A stretch of DNA of 64,000 nucleotides from Rhodoferax sp. GTDB lineage: Bacteria > Pseudomonadota > Gammaproteobacteria > Burkholderiales > Burkholderiaceae_C. The position numbers and the translations under genes were made by a program. Shown piece after piece: positions 24,374-33,894 of the stretch. The notes under the pieces were generated by a model, which saw only the letters and a program-made list of their open reading frames with translations, made no database searches and had not been told where the DNA came from. The stretch is taken from assembly GCF_018780565.1 (NCBI RefSeq), contig NZ_JADMJN010000010.1, forward strand, positions 1 to 64,000, in the 5' to 3' direction. Each line of letters begins with the position of its first letter. Within the stretch, counting starts at the first letter, position 1.

Positions 24374-25027
24374 ATGATATCCGCCACAAGCGCCTCTACG
24401 GCCACGTCAAACACCAGCTCGCTGACGAGCTCTGCGAGCGTATCGGACACGACGGCGGCGCAGGACCGCTTTCTGAAACTCCTGGTTGCGCAACTCAACA
24501 ACCAGGATCCCATGAATCCGATGGACAACGCGCAAATGACCAGTCAGATGGCGCAGATCAATACCGTAACAGGCATTCAGCAGGTCAATGAAACCCTCAA
24601 GAGCATGGCAGCGCAGTTCACCTCGCTTCAAGTGATGCAGGGTTCATCCATGGTGGGCCACAACGTTTTGGTGGAAAGCAACACCCTGACCCGCAAAGCC
24701 GGCATCGCCAGCGGCGCCATTGATCTCGACGGCAATACCGATGCGGTCAAGGTGGACATCCTGTCGCCCGGCGGACAAGTCCTGGACACCCTCAATTTGG
24801 GAGCGCTTGGCGCGGGTCGACATACATTCGACTGGAATTCATCTGCCTACACGGGCAGCGGAGAACCCAGCTTCAGGGTATCGGCCACACTGGGCACCAA
24901 GACCATTGGCAGCACGGCACTGGCACGCGATACTGTTGTGTCGGTTGGCAGTGAAAACGGCACCATGATGGTTCAACTGCAGGGACGCAGTGCTGTAGCC
25001 TACAGCGACGTCAAGGCAATTCTCTAG
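24374..25027 (+). CDS. flgD: Flagellar hook cap / scaffolding protein FlgD
   Basis: FlgD of 217 residues. The conserved N-terminal segment RFLKLLVAQLNNQDPMNPMD is followed by the FlgD Ig-like and Tudor-like domains (VKVDILSPGGQVLDTL...). It caps the growing hook and is lost once FlgK is added. AAAAGGA precedes the ATG. Confidence 0.97.
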   Translation: MISATSASTATSNTSSLTSSASVSDTTAAQDRFLKLLVAQLNNQDPMNPMDNAQMTSQMAQINTVTGIQQVNETLKSMAAQFTSLQVMQGSSMVGHNVLVESNTLTRKAGIASGAIDLDGNTDAVKVDILSPGGQVLDTLNLGALGAGRHTFDWNSSAYTGSGEPSFRVSATLGTKTIGSTALARDTVVSVGSENGTMMVQLQGRSAVAYSDVKAIL

Positions 25028-25093
25028 GTATCAGCGACGGCAACAACACTTTCGCAGCAATCACCCTGCCGCGCATTTTGAAAGGAAAACACC

Positions 25094-26305
25094 ATGTCAT
25101 TCCAAACAGGTCTCTCCGGCTTGAACGCCGCCAGCCGCAATCTCGACGTGATTGGCAACAATATTGCCAATGCCAACACGACGGGAATGAAGGCTTCGCG
25201 CACTGAATTCGCGGACATTGTTGCCGCTTCCACGGGGGGAACGGGCGGTAATGCAGCTGGAATCGGCGTTGAAGTTGCCGCCGTGACGCAACAGTTTTCC
25301 CAGGGCAACATCAATATTACCGGGCGGGATCTCGACCTCGCCATCAACGGCGGTGGCTTTTTCCAGCTGGAGATGCCCGACGGTACGGCCGCCTATACGC
25401 GAGACGGCTCGTTCAAGCTCGACAAGACCGGGAATCTGGTCACCAACAAAGGAGCCCACGTGATGGGCTATCCGACAGATCTGCTGGGCGTCGCCACAAG
25501 CACCACGATTCAGAGGTTGCAGCTTCCCACTTCCGCCCCCATTGCGGCCAACCAGACCACGGCCATCGTCGCCGAGTTCAATCTGGATGCGCGGGCACCT
25601 GTGGCAGCCTCAGTCGTGCCCCCCACACCGCGAACCACTTACGGTACCTCGCTGACGGCCTATGACTCACAAGGCGTGGCCTTGCCTGTCAACCTGTATT
25701 TCGAGCGCGTGGCGACAACCGGAACCGACAACTGGGACGTCTATGACGTGGCCACCGGTGGCGCGCCCGTAGGCCAGCTCAATTTCGATGCAACCGGCAC
25801 ACTGGTCAGCTCCAGCCTCGCCACATTGACCCTGACGCCATTGCCGCCCAGCATCGTTCCCGCTTTTTCCCCCACGGTCGACGTCACCAACGCCACCCAG
25901 TATGGCGCCGGATTTTCCGTCTCCAACCTGACGCAGGACGGCTACGCCCCCGGTGAATTCGTGGGCCTGAAGATTGGTCCGGACGGGGTCATCGTCGCTC
26001 GCTACTCCAACGGGGAAACCCAAGCGGGCGGACAAGTCTCGCTGGCCGACTTCCGCAATGTGCAGGGCCTGACCCCAACCGGCGGAGGCAACTGGATTGA
26101 ATCCAGCGCGTCCGGGCAACCGATCCAGGGCGCGCCTGGCCAGGGCAAGCTCGGCGCCTTGAATGCTGGCGCACTGGAAGAATCCAATGTGGATGTCACC
26201 GAAGAGCTCATCAACATGATGACAGCGCAGCGGGCTTACCAAGCCAATGCGCAAACGATCAAGACGCAGGATCAAGTGCTCTCCACACTGGTGAACCTGC
26301 GCTGA
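25094..26305 (+). CDS. flgE: Flagellar hook protein FlgE
   Basis: FlgE of 403 residues, close to the enteric length. N-terminal axial motif LDVIGNNIANANTTGMKASR, DLDLAINGGGFFQLEMPDG after it, and the C-terminal NVDVTEELINMMTAQRAYQA. It forms the flexible hook. AAAGGA lies 9 bases before the ATG. Confidence 0.97.
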   Translation: MSFQTGLSGLNAASRNLDVIGNNIANANTTGMKASRTEFADIVAASTGGTGGNAAGIGVEVAAVTQQFSQGNINITGRDLDLAINGGGFFQLEMPDGTAAYTRDGSFKLDKTGNLVTNKGAHVMGYPTDLLGVATSTTIQRLQLPTSAPIAANQTTAIVAEFNLDARAPVAASVVPPTPRTTYGTSLTAYDSQGVALPVNLYFERVATTGTDNWDVYDVATGGAPVGQLNFDATGTLVSSSLATLTLTPLPPSIVPAFSPTVDVTNATQYGAGFSVSNLTQDGYAPGEFVGLKIGPDGVIVARYSNGETQAGGQVSLADFRNVQGLTPTGGGNWIESSASGQPIQGAPGQGKLGALNAGALEESNVDVTEELINMMTAQRAYQANAQTIKTQDQVLSTLVNLR

Positions 26306-26345
26306 ACCCGGCCACGCACGCCTAACGCATTGAACAGGAGCCGCC

Positions 26346-27086
26346 ATGGACCGTCTCATTTATACCGCGATGACTGGCGCCAACGCGGCCTCCCACCGCC
26401 AGGCAGTCCTGTCAAACAACCTGGCCAATGCGTCCACCAATGGCTTTCGGGCCGAGCTGTCCACGTTTCGCGCGGTGCCGCTGCGGGGCGAAGGCGCAAC
26501 CACCCGCGTCTTCGCGCTGGAAGCAACTGCCGGACACCTGGATACACCGGGCTCACCCCAGCGAACCGGGCGCAGCCTCGATGCCATGACCACGGGCAAT
26601 TCGTGGTTTGCGGTGCAGGGCCTGGATGGCGCCGAGTCATACACCCGCAATGGCTCCTTTGAAGTTTCCCCTGAAGGAATCCTGCTGACCAGCAACGGCC
26701 TGACCGTGCTGAGTGACGGCGGATCCCCCATCTCCGTGCCTACCGGTGCTGAAGTCGCCATCGGCTTTGATGGCAACCTCAGCGCCAAAGTCGGTGGCCA
26801 ACCGCCTACCGGCATCGGCCGCCTGAAACTGATCACGCCGACGGCAGAAGATCCCTTGAAGCGCGGCACCGATGGACTGTTTCGCGCCGCCTCCGGCGAC
26901 CCCTTGCCCAACGACACCAACGCACGGGTTCAGGTGGGCGTGCTGGAGGGCTCGAATGTGAACCCGATTGAAACCATGGTCGGCATGATCCAGACCGCCC
27001 GGCAGTTTGAGGTCCAGATGCGTCTGCTTCAAACCGCCGAGTCCAACGATCGATCCGCCGGCCAACTGCTGGGCCTGCAGGGCTAG
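26346..27086 (+). CDS. flgF: Flagellar proximal rod protein FlgF
   Basis: FlgF of 246 residues: MDRLIYTAMTGANAASHRQA and LSNNLANASTNGFRAELSTF at the start, and GSNVNPIETMVGMIQTARQF at the C-terminus. It is a rod component between FlgC and FlgG. AGGAGCCGCC precedes the ATG. Confidence 0.96.
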   Translation: MDRLIYTAMTGANAASHRQAVLSNNLANASTNGFRAELSTFRAVPLRGEGATTRVFALEATAGHLDTPGSPQRTGRSLDAMTTGNSWFAVQGLDGAESYTRNGSFEVSPEGILLTSNGLTVLSDGGSPISVPTGAEVAIGFDGNLSAKVGGQPPTGIGRLKLITPTAEDPLKRGTDGLFRAASGDPLPNDTNARVQVGVLEGSNVNPIETMVGMIQTARQFEVQMRLLQTAESNDRSAGQLLGLQG

Positions 27087-27153
27087 GCCACCGCGTAGGG
27101 CGCCAAGGCGGTCCCTCACTTCGAATACAACGCAATCGTCAAGGACTTAAATC

Positions 27154-27936
27154 ATGATCAACTCCCTGTGGATCTCCAAGACCGGCATGGAAGCCCAGCA
27201 AACTCAGCTGGACGTGATATCCAACAACCTGGCCAATGTGTCCACCAACGGCTTCAAGCGGGCGAATGCCGTGTTTGAAGACCTGATGTACCAGAACCTG
27301 CGCCAGGTGGGCTCCAACAGCTCGGAACAATCCCAACTGCCCACTGGCCTTCAGTTGGGTCTGGGCGTGCGGACCGTGGCGACCAGCCGTTCATTCGCCC
27401 AGGGCAATCTGCAACAGTCCGGCAACAAGCTTGACGTGGCCATTCAAGGCAATGGTTTCTTCCAGGTCACCATGCCGGATGGCACGACCAACTACACACG
27501 GGACGGCGCGTTCCAGGTGGACTCGCAAGGGCGACTGGTCACAGCCACCGGTCTGCCAATTGCCAATGGCGTGACTGTTCCGGCCAATGCCACCAGCATT
27601 GCCATTGGCGCCGATGGCACAGTCACCGCGCAAGTGCCCGGCAATGCGGCACCACAGTCCATTGGCACCATCGCCCTGGCCAGCTTCATCAACCCGGCTG
27701 GCCTGGACCCCAAAGGCGGCAACCTGTATGCGGAGAGCACCGCCTCAGGCCAACCCAACAGTGGCACGCCTGGCGCCAACGGGCTGGGGTCATTGATGCA
27801 GGGTTTCGTCGAGACCTCCAACGTGAACGTGGTGCAGGAACTGGTCACCATGATTCAAACCCAGCGCGCTTATGAGATGAACTCCAAGGCGATCCAGACC
27901 TCTGACCAGATGTTGCAGAAACTGGGGCAACTGTGA
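27154..27936 (+). CDS. flgG: Flagellar distal rod protein FlgG
   Basis: FlgG of 260 residues, nearly the invariant family length. [39 protein letters not shown] and the C-terminal [20 protein letters not shown] are typical. It builds the distal rod that passes the L and P rings. The flgH start overlaps its stop. Confidence 0.97.
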   Translation: MINSLWISKTGMEAQQTQLDVISNNLANVSTNGFKRANAVFEDLMYQNLRQVGSNSSEQSQLPTGLQLGLGVRTVATSRSFAQGNLQQSGNKLDVAIQGNGFFQVTMPDGTTNYTRDGAFQVDSQGRLVTATGLPIANGVTVPANATSIAIGADGTVTAQVPGNAAPQSIGTIALASFINPAGLDPKGGNLYAESTASGQPNSGTPGANGLGSLMQGFVETSNVNVVQELVTMIQTQRAYEMNSKAIQTSDQMLQKLGQL

Positions 27937-28667
27937 ACTACCTCATGAATCTGGCCACTTCGTTCGGCCGAACCCTCAAAGGCTGTGCTGCGGCAGTGAG
28001 CGCTGGCTTGCTGTGCTCTGCATGCGGGTCATTGCCGCAACCCGTCAAAGTGGATTTTGTCGAGCCCAAAGCCACACAACCCATCGCCGCCATCCCGGCC
28101 GACCGGCCCGCCACCGGCAGCCTTTTCAGCAAGGTCAGCTACCGGCCGGCATTTGAAGATGCGCGCGCACGTGCGCTGGGCGACATTGTCACAATCCTGA
28201 TTGTCGAAACAGTGACGGCCAGCCAGGTCTCCAAATCCACAGCGAACCGTACATCCGCCAGCTCGGCCGGTATCTCTGCTTTCACGATTCCTTTTGTCTC
28301 GGACGTTCTGCCAACCTCCGAGCTGCCCAAGCTGAGCGTGGGCACCTCATCGGCCAGCGATTTCTCCGGCAAAGGTGGCACAGAAAGTGCCAATACCTTC
28401 ACCGGTTCGATTACCGCCACCGTCGTCGACGTACTGCCCAACGGCCACCTGGTCGTTACCGGTGAGAAGCAAATTGGCGTCAACCAGAATGTCGATGTCC
28501 TGCGATTCTCCGGAACCATTGATCCACGTCTGATGCAACCGGGCAACATCGTCAACTCCACCCAGGTGGCCAATGCGCGCATTGAGTCCAAAGGACGGGG
28601 CGCCCAAGGCGAAGCACAGACAGTTGGCTGGTTAACCCGGTTCTTTTTCAGCTTTTTACCTTTCTAA
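27933..28667 (+). CDS. flgH: Flagellar L-ring lipoprotein FlgH
   Basis: FlgH of about 244 residues with a lipoprotein signal ending in LLCSAC (lipidated Cys near residue 31) and the family-typical [20 protein letters not shown] and [14 protein letters not shown]. It forms the outer-membrane L ring. The first start is a GTG that overlaps the flgG stop (GTGA); an ATG at 27945 is the alternative and keeps the whole signal peptide. Confidence 0.95.
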   Translation: MNYLMNLATSFGRTLKGCAAAVSAGLLCSACGSLPQPVKVDFVEPKATQPIAAIPADRPATGSLFSKVSYRPAFEDARARALGDIVTILIVETVTASQVSKSTANRTSASSAGISAFTIPFVSDVLPTSELPKLSVGTSSASDFSGKGGTESANTFTGSITATVVDVLPNGHLVVTGEKQIGVNQNVDVLRFSGTIDPRLMQPGNIVNSTQVANARIESKGRGAQGEAQTVGWLTRFFFSFLPF

Positions 28668-28700
28668 AGCTATCCAGAATAGTGCCGAGGGGTAACCAAC

Positions 28701-29846
28701 ATGCAAGCCAGCCACACCATACAGAAAACCCGACCGTTCTGGTCGATGGCAGCACTGTGTCTGATGGCCGGCCTGTTTGCAGCCCCCTTGGCGCATGCGA
28801 GCCGCATCAAGGAAGTGGCGGCCGTGGAAGGCGTGCGCAGCAATCAACTCACCGGTTTTGGCCTGGTGGTCGGACTTGACGGCACGGGCGACCAGACCAC
28901 CCAGATGCCCTACACCTCGCAAGGCATCACCAATTACCTCAAGCAACTCGGCATTACGCTGCCTGCGGCATCCATTGCCCAGTTGCAACTCAAGAACGTT
29001 GCGGCCGTGCTGGTCACAGCGCAACTGCCCGCTTTCGCCAGACCTGGCCAGACACTCGATGTGAATGTGTCGTCCATGGGAAACTCCAAGTCCCTCAAAG
29101 GCGGCACACTCATCGCAACCCCTCTCAAAGGCGCCGATGGAGAGGTCTACGCGCTGGCGCAAGGCAACCTGATCGTGGCAGGCGCAGGCGCTGCCGCCGG
29201 TGGCAGCAAGGTTCAAATCAACCACCTCAGCGCGGGACGCATTCCGAGTGGTGCGCAGGTCGAACGGGTGGTCCCCACCCCCTTGCTGGAAGGCACCAGC
29301 ATCAACCTGGGGCTCGAAGCCTCGGACTTTCAAACTGCGCAGCGTGTAGCCAAGGCGATCAACAAACGCTTCGGCGCTGGCTCAGCCCAGGCGCTGGATG
29401 GACGTACCGTGAAAGTCAACGCCCCAACCGCCTCTGACGAACGGGTGTCGTTCATTGCCGAGATGGAAGAGTTGCCACTGGAATCCTCGGTTCCTTCGGC
29501 CAAGGTCGTCATCAATTCCCGCACCGGCTCGATTGTGCTGAACCAGGCCGTGACGCTGGGGCCCTGTGCCATTGCGCATGGCAATTTGTCGGTCAGTATC
29601 AGTTCAACGCCGGTGATCAGCCAGCCCAACCCCCTGTCAACGGGTGGGCAAACCGTGGTGGCAGAGAAAAGCAATATCCAGATCAAACAGGAGCCGGGCA
29701 TCCTGATTCAGGTGCCTGCTTCTCCGCAGTTGTCTGACGTAGTGCGCGCCCTGAACGCGCTGGGCGCCACGCCGCAGGACCTGCTGGCGATCCTGCAAGC
29801 CATCAAGGCCGCAGGGGCGCTGAACGCGGAGCTGGAGGTTATCTAG
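28701..29846 (+). CDS. flgI: Flagellar P-ring protein FlgI
   Basis: FlgI of 381 residues: a Sec signal peptide (MAGLFAAPLAHA) and the strongly conserved body (AVEGVRSNQLTGFGLVVGLD, LGITLPAA, LNALGATPQDLLAILQAIK). It forms the periplasmic P ring with help from FlgA. GAGGGG lies about 8 bases before the ATG. Confidence 0.97.
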   Translation: MQASHTIQKTRPFWSMAALCLMAGLFAAPLAHASRIKEVAAVEGVRSNQLTGFGLVVGLDGTGDQTTQMPYTSQGITNYLKQLGITLPAASIAQLQLKNVAAVLVTAQLPAFARPGQTLDVNVSSMGNSKSLKGGTLIATPLKGADGEVYALAQGNLIVAGAGAAAGGSKVQINHLSAGRIPSGAQVERVVPTPLLEGTSINLGLEASDFQTAQRVAKAINKRFGAGSAQALDGRTVKVNAPTASDERVSFIAEMEELPLESSVPSAKVVINSRTGSIVLNQAVTLGPCAIAHGNLSVSISSTPVISQPNPLSTGGQTVVAEKSNIQIKQEPGILIQVPASPQLSDVVRALNALGATPQDLLAILQAIKAAGALNAELEVI

Positions 29847-29847
29847 G

Positions 29848-30750
29848 ATGGGCTACGGGTACCTCCCCTCCGCATCCAGTGCGCTGGCGGCAGATGCACG
29901 CTCGCTGGGCGACCTGAAACTGCAGGCTGGACAAAACACGCCCGCAGCCATCAGGGAAACCGCCAAACAATTTGAGTCCTTGTTCATGCGCGAGCTCATC
30001 AAGAGCATGCGCGAAGCCACCATGAAATCCGGCCTGATGGACAGCCCCGGCGGCGACCTGGGCGCGGACCTGCTGGACCAACAGTTTGCCGTGCAGATGT
30101 CCGGCCAGCCCGGCGGACTCTCGGACCTGATTGCCAAACAACTTTCACGCCAGATGGGGGTCGCTGAAGCCGGTGCCACGGATGTGGGAAGTAAACCCGC
30201 AGCGACACCGCCAATCAGCGCCAGGGCCAGTGCAGCATCGCTGGCCGCGTATGGCGCCCATGGCCCCAAGGCCACCACAGGTCAAACCGAGTTTGTGCGC
30301 CGGCATACCGAAGCCGCTGCCAAGATCGAAAAGGCCAGCGGCATTCCCGCCGGCTACATGGTGGGCCAGGCCGGGCACGAAACCGGCTGGGGCAAGCATG
30401 AAATCAAGATGAAGGGCGGCGCGCCTTCCTTCAACCTGTTTGGCATCAAGGCCGGTGCAGGCTGGACCGGCAAGGTGGCCGAAGTCACCACCACCGAATA
30501 CGTGAACGGCGCTGCCAAAAAAACCGTGGCGAAGTTTCGCGCCTATGACTCTTACGAAGACTCATTTCGCGACTATGCCCGTCTGATTACCCAAACACCT
30601 CGCTACGCCCAGGCCAGCCAGCAAACAGGCTCCGTGCAGGCATTTGCCGCAGGCCTGCAAAAAGCGGGCTACGCCACCGATCCGGATTACGCCTCCAAGC
30701 TCGGCAAGGCCATTAACACCACGCTGCGCCTGCAACGCGCACAGGCCTGA
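29848..30750 (+). CDS. flgJ: Flagellar rod cap and peptidoglycan hydrolase FlgJ
   Basis: FlgJ of 300 residues with both usual parts. The N-terminal rod-capping domain contains AKQFESLFMRELIKSMREA. The C-terminal glucosaminidase-type domain (about 150-300) contains VGQAGHETGWGKHEI, whose Glu is the likely catalytic acid, and AYDSYEDSFRDYARL. It opens the peptidoglycan for the rod. The ATG comes one base after the flgI stop, so translation is probably coupled. Confidence 0.96.
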   Translation: MGYGYLPSASSALAADARSLGDLKLQAGQNTPAAIRETAKQFESLFMRELIKSMREATMKSGLMDSPGGDLGADLLDQQFAVQMSGQPGGLSDLIAKQLSRQMGVAEAGATDVGSKPAATPPISARASAASLAAYGAHGPKATTGQTEFVRRHTEAAAKIEKASGIPAGYMVGQAGHETGWGKHEIKMKGGAPSFNLFGIKAGAGWTGKVAEVTTTEYVNGAAKKTVAKFRAYDSYEDSFRDYARLITQTPRYAQASQQTGSVQAFAAGLQKAGYATDPDYASKLGKAINTTLRLQRAQA

Positions 30751-30761
30751 ATGGAAATTGT

Positions 30762-32672
30762 ATGAGCGGCATTCTCAATATCGGAACCCGGGCTCTGATC
30801 GCCAACCAGGCGGCGCTGCAAACCGCCGGCAACAACATTGCGAACGTCAATACGCCGGGATATTCGCGCCAGTCGGTCATCCTGAACAGTGTTGCCGGGC
30901 AGTTTTCCGGCAATGGCTACTATGGCAAAGGCGTCGAGGTACTGACGGTGCAGCGGGCGCACAGCGACTTCCTCACCCGCCAGGCAGCCATCTCCAGCTC
31001 TGTCTCCGCATCGGACACCGTCCGGCTGGACCAGCTCAAACAGTTGCAGGACATCTTCCAGGGTGGATCAACCGGTCTGGGCGCCGGTGTGAGCGACATG
31101 CTCAACTCATTTTCCGATGTCGTCGGTGCACCCAGCGACCTGACCGCGCGCTCCGTGACGCTGACACGGGCGGACGAACTGGCGGCACGCTTTCGGGCGG
31201 CATCAAGTCGAATGGACGACCTCAAGTTGGGCGTCAGAAGCCAGCTGGCCGATTCAGTAACCGCCGTCAACAACCTGGCGATACGCATTGCTGAAGCGAA
31301 TGATGAAATCGCCCGGGCGCAGGGAACGGGACAGTCCCCCAACGACCTGCTGGACCACCGGGACCGGCTCATCTCGGAACTGGGCCAATACATCCAGACC
31401 ACGACAGTGGCTGCCGACGATGGCTCCGTCGGAATTTTTGTAGCCGGCAGTCTGCCACTGGTGCTGGGCAATACGGTCACGCCTTTGAGTTTGTCCAGCG
31501 ACGAATTCAGCGACCCCGCCAAAGCCAAGCTGACCATGCAACGCGGCAGCACGTCCATCGTCCTGGATGAGGCCACCTTGGGCGGTGGCACGATTGCGGG
31601 CTTGCTGAGATTCCAGAATAGTGACCTGGTCGATGCCGAGAACCTGCTGGGACGCATGGCACTGGCGATTGGTACCGCCGTCAACGACCAACACCACCTG
31701 GGCATTGACTTGAATGGGGCAGCAGGGGGCGACCTGTTTCAGCTTAACCCCATACCCGACGGACTGCCCTCGTCCAGCAACACCGGCAGCGCCACCCTGC
31801 AGGTCACGATTCAAACCACGCCGACCTCGGGGACGGCGTCAATGGCTGCGTCCAACTACGAAATCAACTTTACCGGCGCGACCGCCGGCAGCATTACCCG
31901 CCTGTCCGATGGTGTGGTCACTGTGTTTGCCGCCTCGCCGATACAAATTGACGGGCTGGACATTGCCATCGGCGCCGGTGCGGCAGCTGGCGACCGCTTT
32001 CTGATTACCCCGTTCAGTGACGCATCCGCCACTATTTCCACCGCATTTTCATCGCCACGTGCGCTGGCCATGGCCAATCCGGTGGCGGCAAGCGCCGGTG
32101 GCGCCAACCTGGGCACACTGACACTCGACAGTCTGGCCGCCAGGTCTGTACCTGCACCGGCTGCCGTGACACTGACTTTCACCGCACCGGGCACCTACAC
32201 CCGCTCGGACACAGGGGCCACCACCTACACCTACACCCCCAGTCAGCCCATCGAATATGACCTGGTGACGCCGGGCGCCAGTGGCTGGTCGCTCACACTC
32301 AAGGGATCGGCCCAGGCGGGCGACACATTCACCGTGCAAGCCAATGCCTATCCCCGGCTGAATGCGGGCAATGCCGAGGCCATGATGGCTCTGCGCGACA
32401 TCACCATGTTTGATGGCGCCACCCTGACCGATGGCTACGCGGGCGCCATGTCGGAAATTGGCGTGCGCGTACAAAGCGCCGGTTTTGCCGCGGACGTATC
32501 CAAATCCATCGCCGTCAACATCGAGAAAGACCGTGCCAGTGTGTCTGGCGTCAACCTTGACGAAGAGGCTGCCACGCTGCTTCAGTTCCAGCAGGCCTAT
32601 CAGGCCTCCGCCAAAATGCTGCAGATTGCCCAAAGTCTTTTCGACACGCTGACCCAAACCATCGGCCGTTAA
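30762..32672 (+). CDS. flgK: Flagellar hook-filament junction protein FlgK (HAP1)
   Basis: FlgK of 636 residues, longer than the roughly 550 of enterics because of an enlarged middle domain rich in Thr/Ala/Gly. N-terminal MSGILNIGTRALIANQAALQ and ANVNTPGYSRQSVILN, and C-terminal VNLDEEAATLLQFQQAYQAS, are typical. It joins hook and filament with FlgL, and FlgN is its expected chaperone. Confidence 0.96.
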   Translation: MSGILNIGTRALIANQAALQTAGNNIANVNTPGYSRQSVILNSVAGQFSGNGYYGKGVEVLTVQRAHSDFLTRQAAISSSVSASDTVRLDQLKQLQDIFQGGSTGLGAGVSDMLNSFSDVVGAPSDLTARSVTLTRADELAARFRAASSRMDDLKLGVRSQLADSVTAVNNLAIRIAEANDEIARAQGTGQSPNDLLDHRDRLISELGQYIQTTTVAADDGSVGIFVAGSLPLVLGNTVTPLSLSSDEFSDPAKAKLTMQRGSTSIVLDEATLGGGTIAGLLRFQNSDLVDAENLLGRMALAIGTAVNDQHHLGIDLNGAAGGDLFQLNPIPDGLPSSSNTGSATLQVTIQTTPTSGTASMAASNYEINFTGATAGSITRLSDGVVTVFAASPIQIDGLDIAIGAGAAAGDRFLITPFSDASATISTAFSSPRALAMANPVAASAGGANLGTLTLDSLAARSVPAPAAVTLTFTAPGTYTRSDTGATTYTYTPSQPIEYDLVTPGASGWSLTLKGSAQAGDTFTVQANAYPRLNAGNAEAMMALRDITMFDGATLTDGYAGAMSEIGVRVQSAGFAADVSKSIAVNIEKDRASVSGVNLDEEAATLLQFQQAYQASAKMLQIAQSLFDTLTQTIGR

Positions 32673-32699
32673 TTCGAGCGCCACCTAGAGGAGTAAATC

Positions 32700-33890
32700 A
32701 TGCGACTGGGCTCGGCCAACGCTTACGACAATGCACTGGAAAACCTGTTGACACGGCAGTCCGAACTTTCCAGCCAGCAGGAACGCCTGACCTCTGGCAA
32801 ACGGGTCAATCGCCCCAGCGACGATCCCACGGCTGCAGCAGTCGCGGAGCGCGCGCTCACGCGTATTACACGCGTGGCCACCGAGCAGCGCGCGCTGGAT
32901 GTGCAGCGCAATGCGATTGCAATGGCTGAGTCCACCCTCGGCGACGCGGGGGAGTTGTCGCAAAAAATCCGGGAGCTGGTTCTCACAGCCTCCAACGGCG
33001 GGTACAACCCGACCAATCGCACCACCATCGCCAATCAGATCAGGGGCTTGAGAGACCAGCTTTTTTCGCTGGCGAACCGCACCGACTCCAATGGCATCCC
33101 TCTTTTCGGCGGGCTGGGCAGCTCCGGCACGCCATTCACCGATGCCACAACCGGGATCGTCTTCAACGGAATCGCAGGCCAGCGCGCCAGCACCGAGATC
33201 ACCCTGCCGGGTGCCATGGACGGCCAGGCCATCTGGATGGCTGTTCCCACCGGGAATGGCACGTTCAACGTTGCATTGGGTGGCGCCAACACGGGCTCGG
33301 CATGGGCGACTCAAGGTCAGGTGGTATCTCCTGCGGCCGTGACGGGCGACAACTACAGCGTCACGTTCACGGTGGCCGCTGGCGTGACCACCTACGATGT
33401 GGTGGACACCACCACATCGGCCACGATCGCCTCGGGCCAGCCCTACGTGAGCGGCCAGACCATCCAGTTCGACGGCATGTCATTTGTCGCGAGCGGTGCA
33501 CCGGCCAATGGCGATGTCCTGCAACTCAGTGCCAGCACGCAGACCAATGTGTTCAAGGTACTGGACGACGCCATCGCCAGCATCAACAATGCGCCGGGGG
33601 ACAACCGGCTCAGTCATGCCGTGGCACTGGCACTGAACCAGATTGACGCCAGCATGGACCGCATCCAGTCCGCACGCGGGCAGGCCGGTGACTGGTTGAA
33701 CCGCGGCGACACCATTGAAAACTCGCAGAAGGGCCGCACCATCCAGTTGACTGCCGACAAAGCCAAGGCCGAAGACATGGACATGGTGAAAGGCATCTCG
33801 GATTTCGAGAAACTGAACACGGGTTACCAGGCTGCCTTGCAGTCCTACGCCAAGGTCCAGAATCTGTCCCTCTTCAACTTCATCAACTGA
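32700..33890 (+). CDS. flgL: Flagellar hook-filament junction protein FlgL (HAP3)
   Basis: FlgL of 396 residues with flagellin-like ends: LTSGKRVNRPSDDPTAAAVA near the N-terminus and FEKLNTGYQAALQSYAKVQN at the C-terminus. It is the second junction protein. GAGGAGTAAATC precedes the ATG. The HDOD gene starts 4 bp after its stop. Confidence 0.96.
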   Translation: MRLGSANAYDNALENLLTRQSELSSQQERLTSGKRVNRPSDDPTAAAVAERALTRITRVATEQRALDVQRNAIAMAESTLGDAGELSQKIRELVLTASNGGYNPTNRTTIANQIRGLRDQLFSLANRTDSNGIPLFGGLGSSGTPFTDATTGIVFNGIAGQRASTEITLPGAMDGQAIWMAVPTGNGTFNVALGGANTGSAWATQGQVVSPAAVTGDNYSVTFTVAAGVTTYDVVDTTTSATIASGQPYVSGQTIQFDGMSFVASGAPANGDVLQLSASTQTNVFKVLDDAIASINNAPGDNRLSHAVALALNQIDASMDRIQSARGQAGDWLNRGDTIENSQKGRTIQLTADKAKAEDMDMVKGISDFEKLNTGYQAALQSYAKVQNLSLFNFIN

Positions 33891-33894
33891 CATC

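Noticed and set aside
25667..26359. 230-residue minus-strand frame opposite flgE
   Set aside because: Antisense to the well-conserved hook protein in GC-rich DNA.
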